In this document: positions 8,275 through 17,656 of the stretch, in pieces
Position numbering within the stretch: position 1 is the stretch's first letter
How the letters are laid out: every line of letters begins with the position of its first letter
From: Marivivens donghaensis
Lineage (GTDB): Bacteria; Pseudomonadota; Alphaproteobacteria; Rhodobacterales; Rhodobacteraceae
Reading direction: 5' to 3'
Assembly: GCF_011806565.1 (NCBI RefSeq)
Contig: NZ_JAATOP010000002.1
Coordinates: 310,001 to 374,000, forward strand
DNA: 64,000 nt
Made by a program: the position numbers and the translations under genes
The notes under the pieces: generated by a model
Databases searched by the model: none
Seen by the model: the letters and a program-made list of their open reading frames with translations, nothing else
What the model was told of the DNA's origin: nothing

Positions 8275-11200
8275 TCAGTTGAGCAAACCGGCTATCCGCG
8301 CTCGGGCAGAGTTCGAGCGCGGTTGCCAAAGTCCTCTATCCATTGCCTCATTGAGCCTTTCCGCGATCTCTCGCAGTGCTGCCGGATTAACGTCCTCAAT
8401 GAATTCGCGCGTGTCGTCATCTTCGATGAATGCGGACTCCACCAGATCGAAATGGTGGTTCTTCACGGCTCCGGTCGTTGCTGCAAATGCGAAGAGGTAA
8501 TCGACCGTCGCCGCGATTTCGAACGCACCCTTGTAGCCGTGACGTTTGACGCCATCGATCCATTTGGGATTGACCACGCGGCTGCGCACGACGCGGCCGA
8601 TTTCATCATCCAGAGTGCGAATGACAGGTCGCTCGGGGCGGGAGTGGTCGTTATGATAGATGGGACGATCCGTGCCCTGAAGCGTGCTGATAGCCGCCGC
8701 TGCGCCGCCTTCGAATTGGTAGTAATCGTCCGAGTCGAGGATATCGTGTTCGCGGTTGTCTTGGTTCTGCACGACAGCTTCGGTCTGCGATAGACGCTCG
8801 CGGAAGCCTTGGTGATCGGCAGTACCCTCATCTTTGGCACCGTAGGAATAACCGCCCCATTCGATATAGGCGTTGCCGAGGTCGGCTTTGTCGTTCCAGA
8901 TCCGTTCGTCGATCAGGGCCTGTAGACCCGCACCGTAGGCACCCGGCTTGGAGCCGTAGACACGCGACTGGCTTTCGCCTTTGCGCGCGCGGTCGGCAGC
9001 GGGATTCAGATCGGCGGTTTCATCAAGGGCCTGAACGGCGCGGGCGGCACTGTCCACGAGGGCGATCAGTTGTGGGAAGGCGTCGCGGAAGAAGCCCGAA
9101 ACACGCAGCGTCACGTCCACGCGGGGACGGCCAAGGATGCCTTGGGGCATAATCTCGAAACCGGTGACGCGGCGGTTCGCGCTGTCCCATGTCGGCTTGA
9201 CGCCCATAAGCGCCAAAGCCTGCGCAATGTCGTCGCCTCCCGTGCGCATGTTGGCGGTGCCCCACGCGGTGACAAGCATGGTGCGCGGCCAGTCGCCGTG
9301 GTCTTGGAGGTGCTTTTCGATCAGCAGGTTCGCGGATTTCCAACCAAGCTGCCACGCGGTCGGGGTCGGCACGGCGCGGCTGTCGACGGAGTAGAAGTTC
9401 TTTCCCGTCGGGAGCACGTCGAGGCGTCCGCGCGTCGGCGCGCCGGATGGACCTGGTGCGACGGCTAGGCCGCTCAGACCGTTCAGCAGTGCTTGCCCTT
9501 CGTCGGGGCCGCAGGTTTGGATAATCGGGCGGATGTTGCCGAGGATTTCCGCGATGACTTCGGCAGATTTCGGTCCCGGCGGTGTCGCTTGCGTCGTTGC
9601 CTCCGCATCGCCCCACCCGCCGTCCCGCAGGAGTGTCTGGGAGAGGTCTTCGAGGCGCTCGACAGTATCACCTGTGGTTCGCCATGTGCCATCGCCGCTC
9701 AGGATGTCGGGTGTCGGGCCCGTCCAAGGCGTTCCGAGGTCCGCCGAGAGCGGATCGAAATCGAGCACAAGATCGTCAGCCAGAGCGCGCAGAAGCGATG
9801 CGTTCGCGCCCTTGCCGTCGCCGCGTGGCACGCGGGCCAGAGCGATGGCAAGGTCAAGCGCTTGTTGGCCGGTCGGGGACTGGCCGAAGATATGCAGGCC
9901 GTCGCGGATCTGCGCTTCCTTCAGTTCGCAAAGGTAGGCGTCCAGCTTCGCGAGGTCCTGTTCCTGATCGCCCGTCATACCGACGTCGGAGGCGAGCCCC
10001 GTGACTTCGGACAGCGACAGAATTTCACGGCGGAGCGTATCGATGCGGCGGGGATCGACGCCAGCGGCCTCATAGTATTCGTCCACCAGCGCTTCGAGAT
10101 CGCGCAGCGGGCCGTAGCTTTCGGCGCGGGTCAGCGGCGGGGTGAGGTGGTCGATGATCACGGCCTGCGCGCGGCGCTTGGCCTGCGTGCCTTCGCCGGG
10201 GTCATTGACGATGAAGGGGTAGACGTGGGGTGTTGGGCCGAAGACGGCCTCGGGGATGCAGATTTCCGACAGGGCAATGGATTTCCCCGGCAGCCATTCG
10301 AGGTTGCCGTGTTTGCCCATGTGGACGATCGCCTGTGCGCCGAAGTGGTGGCGGAGGTAGAAGTAAAAGGCGAGATAGTTGTGCGGCGGGACGAGATCGG
10401 GCGAATGGTAGGTCTCGGTCGGGTCGATGTTGTAGCCGCGCGCGGGCTGCACGCCAACGACGACGTTGCCGTAAGTTTTGATCGAGAGCGCAAAACCGGC
10501 TTCGCCGGTGGCCTTCGGCGAAGGTATTGGGGTCAGAATGAAGGGGTCGTCCTCCGGTGCGCCCCAGCGGTCGGTGATCCGCTGTTTGACGTCCCAAGGC
10601 AGGGCGTTGAAATGGTCGAGATAGATTGAAAGTGGCAGATGCTCGCCGCCTTCCTTGCTGGCGCGGTCGGTGAGCCAGTTGGTCGGGCCAGCGGTGATGT
10701 GATCCATCAGTGTGCGGCTATCAGGCGTTTCGGTTTTATAGCCTGCGGTGTTCAGCAGTGAGAGGACGTGGGCCGTACCTGCGGGTGTGTCGAGGCCGAC
10801 GCCATTGGCGAGGCGGCCGTCCTTGTTGGGGTAGTTCGCGAGGACGAGGGCGATTTTGCGATCCTGCGGCGCGGTCCTTCGAAGGTTCGTCCAGTTCGCC
10901 GCGAGGCGGGTGACGAAGTCGATCCGGTCGCCGCGCGGCTGATAGGTTGCGATGGGGCACTGGGTGGCTTCGTCGAAGTAGGCCTCCCCTTTAAAGCTGA
11001 CAGCGCGCGAGAGGATGCGGCCGTCGACCTCGGGCAGGGCGACGTTCATCGCGATGTCGCGGGCGGCGAGGCCGTTGAGGCCCTCGCTCCATGCTTCTTC
11101 GGTGCCGCCCGAGAGGACGACCTGAAACACCGGCGCGTTGTTGGCGAAGGGCGCGGCGAGCGGGTTGGCGCTGGCCTTGTCGCCGTGCGGATTGCCGACG

Positions 11201-12000
11201 GCAAAGGATGTGCAGTTGAGGATGACGTCGGGCTTGGCGTCGGTGAAGAGCGTTTCCAGCGTGGCGACTGACACGGGGTCTTTCAGCGAAGCGACAAACA
11301 CTGGCAGCGGGTTCAGTCCTGCGCGGAGCAAACTACGGGTCAGGCGATTGATCGGGGCGAGGCCCGCGCCTTGGACGAGCGCACGGTAGAAAACCACCGG
11401 AACGATAGGTGCGCCGTCGACCCAAGCCTCTTTCAGGTCGGTAAGATTTGCTTGGCCATGGCCGGGCCAGTAGATGCCGGCACGCAAAAGCGGAGAGGCT
11501 GCGGCGGGCTTTTCGCGGCCGTTCAACATGGATTGAGCGTAGGCGAGGAAGTTCGTCGCGTTCTGCGGGCCGCCTTCGACAAGATAGCTCCAGAGGGCAT
11601 CATAGTCCGTGCCGCTCACCGTCGAAAGGCTGCGCAGTTCCTGATCGGGCTTGTCGTCACCGGGGAGGGCAGCGAACGGAATACCGGCCTCGTAGAGGCG
11701 GGCGGCATATTGTTCGAGCCCATATTTCCAGTAGCCCGCGCCGCCCAGAACGCGCGCGATGACCAGCCGCGATTTTGTTGCGCAGTCGTCGAGGTGCAGG
11801 TCCACCGACATCGGATGCATAAGGTTCATCAGACTGGCGAGGCGCAGGTCCGGCGCGTCCTGCATTTCGGCCCGCGCTTCGGAGAGGGCGGCAAGTTCCG
11901 TATCGGCGGCGGTAATCACCACGATGTCGGCGGGCGTCTGTCCGAGGTCGACTGGCTCTTTATCGTCCACGTTTCCGGGTGTCGCAGCGAGCAGGTGCAT
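8275..12000 (-). CDS. cobN: Cobaltochelatase subunit CobN (aerobic pathway)
   Basis: The large, corrin-binding subunit of the ATP-dependent CobNST cobaltochelatase, which inserts Co(II) into hydrogenobyrinic acid a,c-diamide late in the aerobic B12 pathway. At 1241 aa it has the usual CobN size. Characteristic blocks include GIYWPGHGQANL, the core HMGKHGNLEWLPGKS, PFIVNDPGEGTQAKRRAQAVIIDHL and TAWGTANMRTGGDDIAQALALMG, all shared by CobN and the magnesium chelatase H subunit. The ATG at 12000 is preceded by AAGGT at a spacing of 8. No cobS or cobT gene is in the window. It lies downstream of cobW and the GNAT gene on the same strand, separated from them by a gene on the other strand. Confidence 0.95.
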   Translation of the reverse strand: MHLLAATPGNVDDKEPVDLGQTPADIVVITAADTELAALSEARAEMQDAPDLRLASLMNLMHPMSVDLHLDDCATKSRLVIARVLGGAGYWKYGLEQYAARLYEAGIPFAALPGDDKPDQELRSLSTVSGTDYDALWSYLVEGGPQNATNFLAYAQSMLNGREKPAAASPLLRAGIYWPGHGQANLTDLKEAWVDGAPIVPVVFYRALVQGAGLAPINRLTRSLLRAGLNPLPVFVASLKDPVSVATLETLFTDAKPDVILNCTSFAVGNPHGDKASANPLAAPFANNAPVFQVVLSGGTEEAWSEGLNGLAARDIAMNVALPEVDGRILSRAVSFKGEAYFDEATQCPIATYQPRGDRIDFVTRLAANWTNLRRTAPQDRKIALVLANYPNKDGRLANGVGLDTPAGTAHVLSLLNTAGYKTETPDSRTLMDHITAGPTNWLTDRASKEGGEHLPLSIYLDHFNALPWDVKQRITDRWGAPEDDPFILTPIPSPKATGEAGFALSIKTYGNVVVGVQPARGYNIDPTETYHSPDLVPPHNYLAFYFYLRHHFGAQAIVHMGKHGNLEWLPGKSIALSEICIPEAVFGPTPHVYPFIVNDPGEGTQAKRRAQAVIIDHLTPPLTRAESYGPLRDLEALVDEYYEAAGVDPRRIDTLRREILSLSEVTGLASDVGMTGDQEQDLAKLDAYLCELKEAQIRDGLHIFGQSPTGQQALDLAIALARVPRGDGKGANASLLRALADDLVLDFDPLSADLGTPWTGPTPDILSGDGTWRTTGDTVERLEDLSQTLLRDGGWGDAEATTQATPPGPKSAEVIAEILGNIRPIIQTCGPDEGQALLNGLSGLAVAPGPSGAPTRGRLDVLPTGKNFYSVDSRAVPTPTAWQLGWKSANLLIEKHLQDHGDWPRTMLVTAWGTANMRTGGDDIAQALALMGVKPTWDSANRRVTGFEIMPQGILGRPRVDVTLRVSGFFRDAFPQLIALVDSAARAVQALDETADLNPAADRARKGESQSRVYGSKPGAYGAGLQALIDERIWNDKADLGNAYIEWGGYSYGAKDEGTADHQGFRERLSQTEAVVQNQDNREHDILDSDDYYQFEGGAAAAISTLQGTDRPIYHNDHSRPERPVIRTLDDEIGRVVRSRVVNPKWIDGVKRHGYKGAFEIAATVDYLFAFAATTGAVKNHHFDLVESAFIEDDDTREFIEDVNPAALREIAERLNEAMDRGLWQPRSNSARARIAGLLN

Positions 12001-12048
12001 TGTATCGGACCTTTAATTCGGGCATCAGCGCGGCAAAGGAGCCACATC

Positions 12049-12225
12049 ATGGTTGATTATAGTAAGTTCGGACCTTCGACCGGTCGCAAAGGTTTTCCGC
12101 GCCACAAGGAACACAACTCCAAAGGCACGGACAAGAACCCATTCGCCGGTCGTAACGACAAGAGCGTTCTGCTCGAGCGGATGAAGAAAGCCGCCGCCGA
12201 GAAGAGCGAGCAGAAAGACGATTAA
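12049..12225 (+). CDS. Small basic protein of unknown function
   Basis: A 58-residue, strongly hydrophilic and lysine-rich protein (MVDYSKFGPSTGRKGFP at the N-terminus, KKAAAEKSEQKDD at the C-terminus) with no membrane segment or cysteine. An AAGGAG Shine-Dalgarno (12036-12041) lies 7 nt before the ATG, good support for real translation. It is divergent from cobN with only 48 bp between start codons, and its TAA overlaps the TAA of the convergent GNAT gene (shared TTAA). It sits on the opposite strand inside what otherwise looks like a cobW-GNAT-cobN transcription unit. I do not recognise a family. Confidence 0.65.
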   Translation: MVDYSKFGPSTGRKGFPRHKEHNSKGTDKNPFAGRNDKSVLLERMKKAAAEKSEQKDD

Positions 12226-12677
12226 TCCGTCAGGGGTTTTTCCATAAAGATGGAAGACTTCGCATCGGGATAATCGCCGAACGGGCCGCAGCGGGTGAAG
12301 CCGTGGCGCTCGTAAACGCGGTGCGCTGCATGAAGCACGTTGCCGGTTTCGAGTTTCAGCCACGGCAGACCTTCGGTGCGGGCTTCGTCCTCGATCTGGC
12401 GCAGGATCGCACTTGCGATACCTTTGCCGCGCGCGGCCTCGTTCGTGAACATCGACTTCACTTCGCCATAGCCGTCCTTGATGGACAACGCGCCGGTCCC
12501 AAGAATGGTGTCACCTTCGCGCGCGGTGAAGAAACGGATGCTGTCCACGCAGAGATCGTCGATATCGAGGTAGAAGTTGTCCTCGGGCGGGAACAGCGAC
12601 TGCATCAACGCGTGCGACGACTTGAGCAAAGCCGTCGCCTGCGGGTGATGCGGACTGTTCTTTTCGACGAAGATCAT
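12222..12677 (-). CDS. GNAT-family N-acetyltransferase
   Basis: A 151-residue acetyltransferase of the GNAT fold. The acetyl-CoA pyrophosphate-binding motif A, EVKSMFTNEAARGKGIASAIL, contains the R/Q-x-x-G-x-G/A pattern as ARGKGIA. The later LETGNVLHAAHRVYERHGF matches the motif B region of PhnO/YjaB-like members. The substrate is unknown. Its ATG overlaps the cobW stop as ATGA, so it is translationally coupled to cobW and therefore under the cobalamin riboswitch by inference. Confidence 0.85.
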   Translation of the reverse strand: MIFVEKNSPHHPQATALLKSSHALMQSLFPPEDNFYLDIDDLCVDSIRFFTAREGDTILGTGALSIKDGYGEVKSMFTNEAARGKGIASAILRQIEDEARTEGLPWLKLETGNVLHAAHRVYERHGFTRCGPFGDYPDAKSSIFMEKPLTD

Positions 12678-13735
12678 GCCGACAGAGCTGCGGTGATCGC
12701 CGCCTGATCGAGGCCCGCTTCACCTATAACGACAAGGCGCGTGCTGCGCTCGCCGCTGAACGGCTGGTCGAAGTAGGTCTCGATCCGCGGGCCAACGGCT
12801 TGCAGGGTCTGGCGCATCGGCTTGCCTTCGACAGCGACAAAACCCTTCAGGCGCAGGATGTCGTGCGCTTTGATCACGTCGACGACCTTGGCCGAGAACG
12901 CCTTCGCGTCAGCGACCTCGCCGAGGGTCACGACGAACGACTCGAATTCGTCGTGGCCGTGCTCGTGTTCGTGGTCATGATCGTCGTGGTCGTCATCGTC
13001 GTGATGGTGGTGGTGATGCACTTCGTGACGGGCATCGAGGTCGTTTTCCGCACCGATGCCTTGGCCGAGGAGAACGTCGACCGGAAGTGCGCCCATGGTC
13101 GCTTTGACCACCTGCACACCGTCACGGCTTTCACCCTTCAGCTTGGCGGTCAGTGCTTCGGCTTCGTCAGCGGACAGAAGGTCGGTCTTGTTGACGACGA
13201 TCATGTCGGCGCAGGCGATCTGGTCTTCGAACAGCTCGGACAGCGGCGTTTCGTGGTCGAGGTTTTCGTCCAGTTTGCGCTGGGCATCGACAGCTTCGAC
13301 GCTGTGCGCGAAACGGCCTTCGGTCACGGCTTTACCGTCCACAACGGTCACGACGCCATCCACGGTCACCTTGGTCGAGATACCCGGCCAGTTGAACGCA
13401 CGCACCAGCGGCTGCGGCAGGGCGAGGCCCGAAGTTTCGATGACGATGTGGTCGGGCTTGTTTTCGCGCTCGAGCAGCTTTTCCATCGTCGGGATGAAAT
13501 CGTCGGCTACTGTGCAGCAGATGCAGCCGTTCGACAGCTCCATCACGTCCTCTTCGGTGCAGGTCTCTTCGCCGCAGCCCTTGAGGATGTCGCCGTCAAC
13601 GCCGAGGTCACCGAATTCATTGATGATCAGCGCGATGCGCTTGCCGTTGGCGTTTTGCAGCATGTGACGGATCAGCGTGGTTTTACCTGCGCCAAGGAAA
13701 CCGGTCACAACGGTTGCGGGGATTTTAGCGGCCAT
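12674..13735 (-). CDS. cobW: CobW-type GTP-dependent metallochaperone
   Basis: A G3E-family P-loop GTPase thought to deliver cobalt or zinc to a target; in cob operons CobW is linked with cobalt loading. Residues 1-19 carry the Walker A motif GFLGAGKTT, followed by the metal-binding GCICC motif in ELSNGCICCTVADDF and the base-specificity motif NKTD. A His/Asp-rich metal-buffering insert (six consecutive His, then alternating D/H) separates the GTPase domain from the C-terminal CobW_C domain. The start at 13735 follows AGAGAG; the upstream ATG at 13750 is less likely. Length is 353 aa. It heads the reverse-strand cob block and is preceded by a cobalamin riboswitch. Confidence 0.93.
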   Translation of the reverse strand: MAAKIPATVVTGFLGAGKTTLIRHMLQNANGKRIALIINEFGDLGVDGDILKGCGEETCTEEDVMELSNGCICCTVADDFIPTMEKLLERENKPDHIVIETSGLALPQPLVRAFNWPGISTKVTVDGVVTVVDGKAVTEGRFAHSVEAVDAQRKLDENLDHETPLSELFEDQIACADMIVVNKTDLLSADEAEALTAKLKGESRDGVQVVKATMGALPVDVLLGQGIGAENDLDARHEVHHHHHHDDDDHDDHDHEHEHGHDEFESFVVTLGEVADAKAFSAKVVDVIKAHDILRLKGFVAVEGKPMRQTLQAVGPRIETYFDQPFSGERSTRLVVIGEAGLDQAAITAALSA

Positions 13736-13782
13736 AATTCTCTCTTTCATCGTCCGTCACACCCGACGGCATGGTTATATCC

Positions 13783-13980
13783 GGCGCGGTCGGTCTCCTG
13801 GCTCGCGGGTCAAGGCGCTTTCCTGCCTTCCCGAGCGGACCCAGTGGCGGAGTGGAAAACGCTCTCCGCATACAGTCGCGGGGGCGGCTGCGGATTTGGC
13901 CTTCCGGAGGGGATCCGGCCTTACCGCATTCCCGGTTATCCTCGGATGCTTTGCACCACGGAAGAGGCACCGTGCGGCGT
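13783..13980 (-). promoter_or_regulatory. Adenosylcobalamin riboswitch upstream of cobW
   Basis: The reverse strand carries all conserved blocks of the cobalamin riboswitch in order: GGTGCC (13966-13971), a CCCCGCGACTGTA block (13871-13884), GCCACTG (13842-13848), GGGAAGG, and the B12 box AGCCAGGAGACC (13792-13803). The 3' end of the element lies ~48 nt upstream of the cobW ATG, consistent with control of translation initiation; I see no terminator between. By position it should repress cobW and the coupled GNAT gene, and possibly cobN, when adenosylcobalamin is abundant. The remaining spacer up to smc (13981-14200) contains no gene that I can support. Confidence 0.93.
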
Positions 13981-14200
13981 CTTTGTGCGCTTTGTTTTGC
14001 TGGGGCGTCAAGGCGGATTGCGACAGCATCGCGCGCAGGAACGGCGGTGTGAATGAACCAAAGCTGCCTGTGCTCTGGCCGTAATTCTGTCGATATATTG
14101 TGGATAACTAGGGGCCGGATAGCAGATTGTGGGCAGTTTCGTTGACTCGCCGCCGATCTGCCGTCCAACTTGAAAGCAACGGAATCAGTCAGGTGACCAC

Positions 14201-17200
14201 GTGAAGTTCAACAAACTGCGGCTCAACGGGTTCAAAAGCTTTGTCGACCCGACAGAGCTGGTGATTGCCGAAGGTCTGACCGGTGTGGTCGGGCCGAACG
14301 GGTGCGGGAAGTCGAACCTCCTCGAGGCGCTCCGCTGGGTGATGGGCGAAAACCGTCCCAAGGCGATGCGCGGCGGCGGCATGGAAGACGTGATCTTCGC
14401 CGGAACCACCAAGCGGCCCGCTCGCAATTTTGCCGAGGTCGCGCTGGTCATCGACAACGCCGAGCGCCTCGCGCCTGCTGCGTTCAACGATCAGGACAAC
14501 CTCGAAATCGTGCGCCGCATTACGCGGGACATCGGCTCGGCCTACAAGGTCGGCACCAAAGAAGTACGTGCTCGCGATGTGCAGATGCTGTTCGCCGACG
14601 CGTCGACCGGTGCGCACTCGCCCGCGCTTGTGCGACAGGGCCAGATCTCCGAACTGATCAACGCAAAGCCCAAAGCCCGCCGCCGCATTCTCGAGGAAGC
14701 TGCGGGTATTTCGGGTCTGTACCAGCGTCGTCACGAAGCAGAATTGAAGCTGAAAGCGGCGGAGCAGAACCTCGAACGTGTCGATGACGTGGTAGAACAG
14801 CTGGCGAACCAACTCCAGCAGCTTGCCCGTCAGGCCCGTCAGGCCGCCCGCTACCGCGAGATCGGCGAGAACCTCCGCAAGTCGGAAGGGATGCTGCTCT
14901 ATCGCCGTTGGAAAGAGGCCGAGGACGCCCGCCTTGCCGCTGTCGCTGTCTTGCGTGAACAGACCGTTGCCGCATCGCAGGCCGAAAGTGCCGCCCGTGC
15001 CGCGACCGCCGCCCGCGTGAAATACGAAGACGGCATGCCCAAGGTTCGTGAAGAAGAGGCGATCGCCGGCGCCGTGCTGCAACGACTTCAGGTCCAGCGC
15101 GACTCGCTCAAAGAACAGGAACAGCGCGCGCTGGAACGGATCCAGACGCTGAAAAACCGCATCGACCAGCTTACCCGCGATATGGAGCGCGAGGCTGGAC
15201 TGAACACGGATGCTGTCGAAACCATTGACCGTCTGGAATGGGAACAGCGTGAGATTGCCAAGGCCAACGAGGGCCAGCCCGAGCGGTTCGAGATCGCTCA
15301 GGAAGCCGCCCGTGATGCCGCGTCCGTCATGCAGGAGCGAGAGGCGGAACTGTCCGAGCGGACCGAGGACGTCGCCCGACTTGCCGCCCGTCACCAATCA
15401 ACACAGCGTCTGATCGAAGACTGCCGCAAGACGCTGGCCAAAGCTGACGCCGATGCGGAGCGTGCTAAGGCTGCTCTCGTCGATGCGGAGGCCGCGCTGG
15501 CCAAGGCCGAGACCGATTTCGAAGCGGCGACCGAAGCCGAGGAAATCGCACAGGCCACCGCCGAACGTGCCGAAGAAACCCTCGCCGAAGCCGAGGTAGC
15601 GCGTGCCGACATCCAGCAGCGCGAAGCGGATGCGCGGGCGCTCCGGTCTTCGGCCGAGGGCGAAGCCAATGCGCTGCGCGCCGAGGTTGCCGGTCTCGCC
15701 AAACTCGTCGAACGTGAAAGCGGCGGTGACGGGCAGGTGCTTGATCTGCTCACCGTGCGTTCTGGCTATGAAAAGGCGCTGGGCGCGTCGCTGGCGGATG
15801 ACCTGCGCGCGCCCGCAATCGACGGCAGCAAGGCGTCGGGCTGGGCCGAACTGAGCGCATATGCGAACCCGCAATCGCTTCCCGCTGGACTGCAGCCGCT
15901 GGCCGATATGGTTGACGTGCCCGCAGTTCTGGCGCGCCGCATCGCGCAAGTCGGGCTGGTGGCCCAAGCGGATGGCGCGCGGCTACAGGAGCAACTGCTG
16001 CCCGGTCAGCGCCTCGTCAGTGTCGAAGGCGACCTCTGGCGGTGGGATGGTTTCCGCGCCGGTGCTGAGGATGCGCCATCGGCTGCCGCACTCCGTCTCC
16101 AGCAGATCAACCGCCTGAGCAGCCTGCGCGAAAACCTTGAAGCCGCCGAGGAACGCGCCGACGATGCCCGCGAGTCCCACGAAGCGCTGGTCACGCGCCT
16201 GAGCGATCTGACGCAAGCCGACCAGATGGCCCGTATGGCCCGCCGCAACGCCGACCAACAGGTCGCCGATGCAGGCCGTGCACTGTCGCGTGCCGAGGCC
16301 GACCGTAACCTTGCCGAGGGCAAGCGCGAGACCTCGCAATTGGCACTCCAACGCCATCTAGAAGAGGCCAACGCCGCTCAGCGTGCGATGGTCGAGGCCG
16401 AGCGGCAGTCCGGCGATTTGGCCGATCTTGACGACGCACGTTCCGGTATCGAAGACCTCAAGATGATGGTCGAAGCCGCGCGAATGACCATGATGACCCG
16501 CCGCGCTGCCGCCGAAGAAGTACGCCGCGAGGGCGATGCGCGGACAAAGCGCCTGCAAGAGATCACCAAGGAAATTAGCGGTTGGCGGCACCGCCTCGAT
16601 ACGGCGTCGAAGCGGACGCAGGAGCTTGAGGATCGTAAGGTCGAGAGCGAAGAAGAGCTCTATGAAGCGGCAGCGCAACCCGAGGAAATCGCGGAAAAGC
16701 GCGAAGAGCTGATGGAAGCCATAGCAGAGGCCGAAGAGCGCCGCAGCGAGGCATCCGACAAGTTGGCCGAGGCCGAAAACGGTCTGCGTGATGCGCAGTT
16801 TGCCGAGCGCGATTCCGAACGTCTGGCGTCCGAAGCCCGCGAGGCCCGCGCCCGCGCTGACGCCCGGAATGAGGCAGCCCGCGAGACCGTCCATGCCGCT
16901 GCCGAACGTATCCGCGAGGATCTGGAAACCACGCCGGAGAAGCTGTTCGAAACGCTGGACATGACGCTTGAGGAAATCCCGAATTCCCACGAATTAGAGT
17001 CTCAAGTGAACGCTTATAAGCGCCAGCGTGATGCTCTCGGCGCGGTGAACCTGCGGGCCGAAGAGGACGCGGTCGAGGTGCAGACCGAGCACGATACGCT
17101 GGTCGGTGAAAAGGCAGACCTCGAAGAGGCGATCAAGGCTCTACGTCATGGGATTTTCGGGCTGAACAAGGAAGGCCGCGAGCGCCTTTTGACCGCATTC

Positions 17201-17656
17201 GAGCAGGTGAACGAGAACTTCTCGAACCTGTTCCGCCACCTGTTCGGCGGCGGTGAGGCGAAGCTGGTTCTGGTGGAATCCGACGATCCGCTCGAAGCCG
17301 GTCTGGAGATCATGTGCCAACCGCCGGGCAAGAAACTGTCGACGCTCTCGCTGCTGTCGGGCGGTGAGCAGACCCTGACCGCGCTGGCGCTGATCTTTGG
17401 GGTATTCCTCGCTAACCCCGCGCCGATCTGTGTGCTGGACGAGGTCGACGCGCCGCTCGACGATGCGAACGTGACCCGCTTCTGCGATATGCTGGACGAG
17501 ATGACGCGCCGCACGCAGACGCGCTTTCTGACCATCACGCACCACGCGGTGACGATGGCTCGCATGGACCGCCTGTTCGGGGTGACGATGGCCGAGCAGG
17601 GCGTCAGTCAGCTGGTTTCGGTTGACCTCAAGCGCGCCGAGGCGATGGTCGCGTAA
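14201..17656 (+). CDS. smc: Chromosome partition protein SMC
   Basis: The ATPase subunit of the SMC-ScpAB condensin complex, which compacts and segregates the chromosome. Length is 1151 aa. The Walker A motif GPNGCGKSN is at residues 31-39. Two long heptad-like coiled-coil arms rich in A/E/R flank a hinge near residues 515-640. The C-terminal head has the ABC signature LLSGGEQTLTALAL (~1050) and Walker B CVLDEVDAPLDDAN (~1078). The ATG at 14201 gives the standard MKFNKLRLNGFKSF N-terminus. The last 49 nt overlap the 3' end of the convergent glycosyltransferase gene. Confidence 0.96.
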   Translation: MKFNKLRLNGFKSFVDPTELVIAEGLTGVVGPNGCGKSNLLEALRWVMGENRPKAMRGGGMEDVIFAGTTKRPARNFAEVALVIDNAERLAPAAFNDQDNLEIVRRITRDIGSAYKVGTKEVRARDVQMLFADASTGAHSPALVRQGQISELINAKPKARRRILEEAAGISGLYQRRHEAELKLKAAEQNLERVDDVVEQLANQLQQLARQARQAARYREIGENLRKSEGMLLYRRWKEAEDARLAAVAVLREQTVAASQAESAARAATAARVKYEDGMPKVREEEAIAGAVLQRLQVQRDSLKEQEQRALERIQTLKNRIDQLTRDMEREAGLNTDAVETIDRLEWEQREIAKANEGQPERFEIAQEAARDAASVMQEREAELSERTEDVARLAARHQSTQRLIEDCRKTLAKADADAERAKAALVDAEAALAKAETDFEAATEAEEIAQATAERAEETLAEAEVARADIQQREADARALRSSAEGEANALRAEVAGLAKLVERESGGDGQVLDLLTVRSGYEKALGASLADDLRAPAIDGSKASGWAELSAYANPQSLPAGLQPLADMVDVPAVLARRIAQVGLVAQADGARLQEQLLPGQRLVSVEGDLWRWDGFRAGAEDAPSAAALRLQQINRLSSLRENLEAAEERADDARESHEALVTRLSDLTQADQMARMARRNADQQVADAGRALSRAEADRNLAEGKRETSQLALQRHLEEANAAQRAMVEAERQSGDLADLDDARSGIEDLKMMVEAARMTMMTRRAAAEEVRREGDARTKRLQEITKEISGWRHRLDTASKRTQELEDRKVESEEELYEAAAQPEEIAEKREELMEAIAEAEERRSEASDKLAEAENGLRDAQFAERDSERLASEAREARARADARNEAARETVHAAAERIREDLETTPEKLFETLDMTLEEIPNSHELESQVNAYKRQRDALGAVNLRAEEDAVEVQTEHDTLVGEKADLEEAIKALRHGIFGLNKEGRERLLTAFEQVNENFSNLFRHLFGGGEAKLVLVESDDPLEAGLEIMCQPPGKKLSTLSLLSGGEQTLTALALIFGVFLANPAPICVLDEVDAPLDDANVTRFCDMLDEMTRRTQTRFLTITHHAVTMARMDRLFGVTMAEQGVSQLVSVDLKRAEAMVA

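Noticed and set aside
12049-12225. Longer forward frame from 11371 that ends with the 58-residue protein
   Set aside because: The upstream part is antisense to cobN; the Shine-Dalgarno at 12036-12041 marks the real start at 12049.
14189-15397. 402-codon reverse frame over smc
   Set aside because: Antisense of the SMC head and coiled coil.
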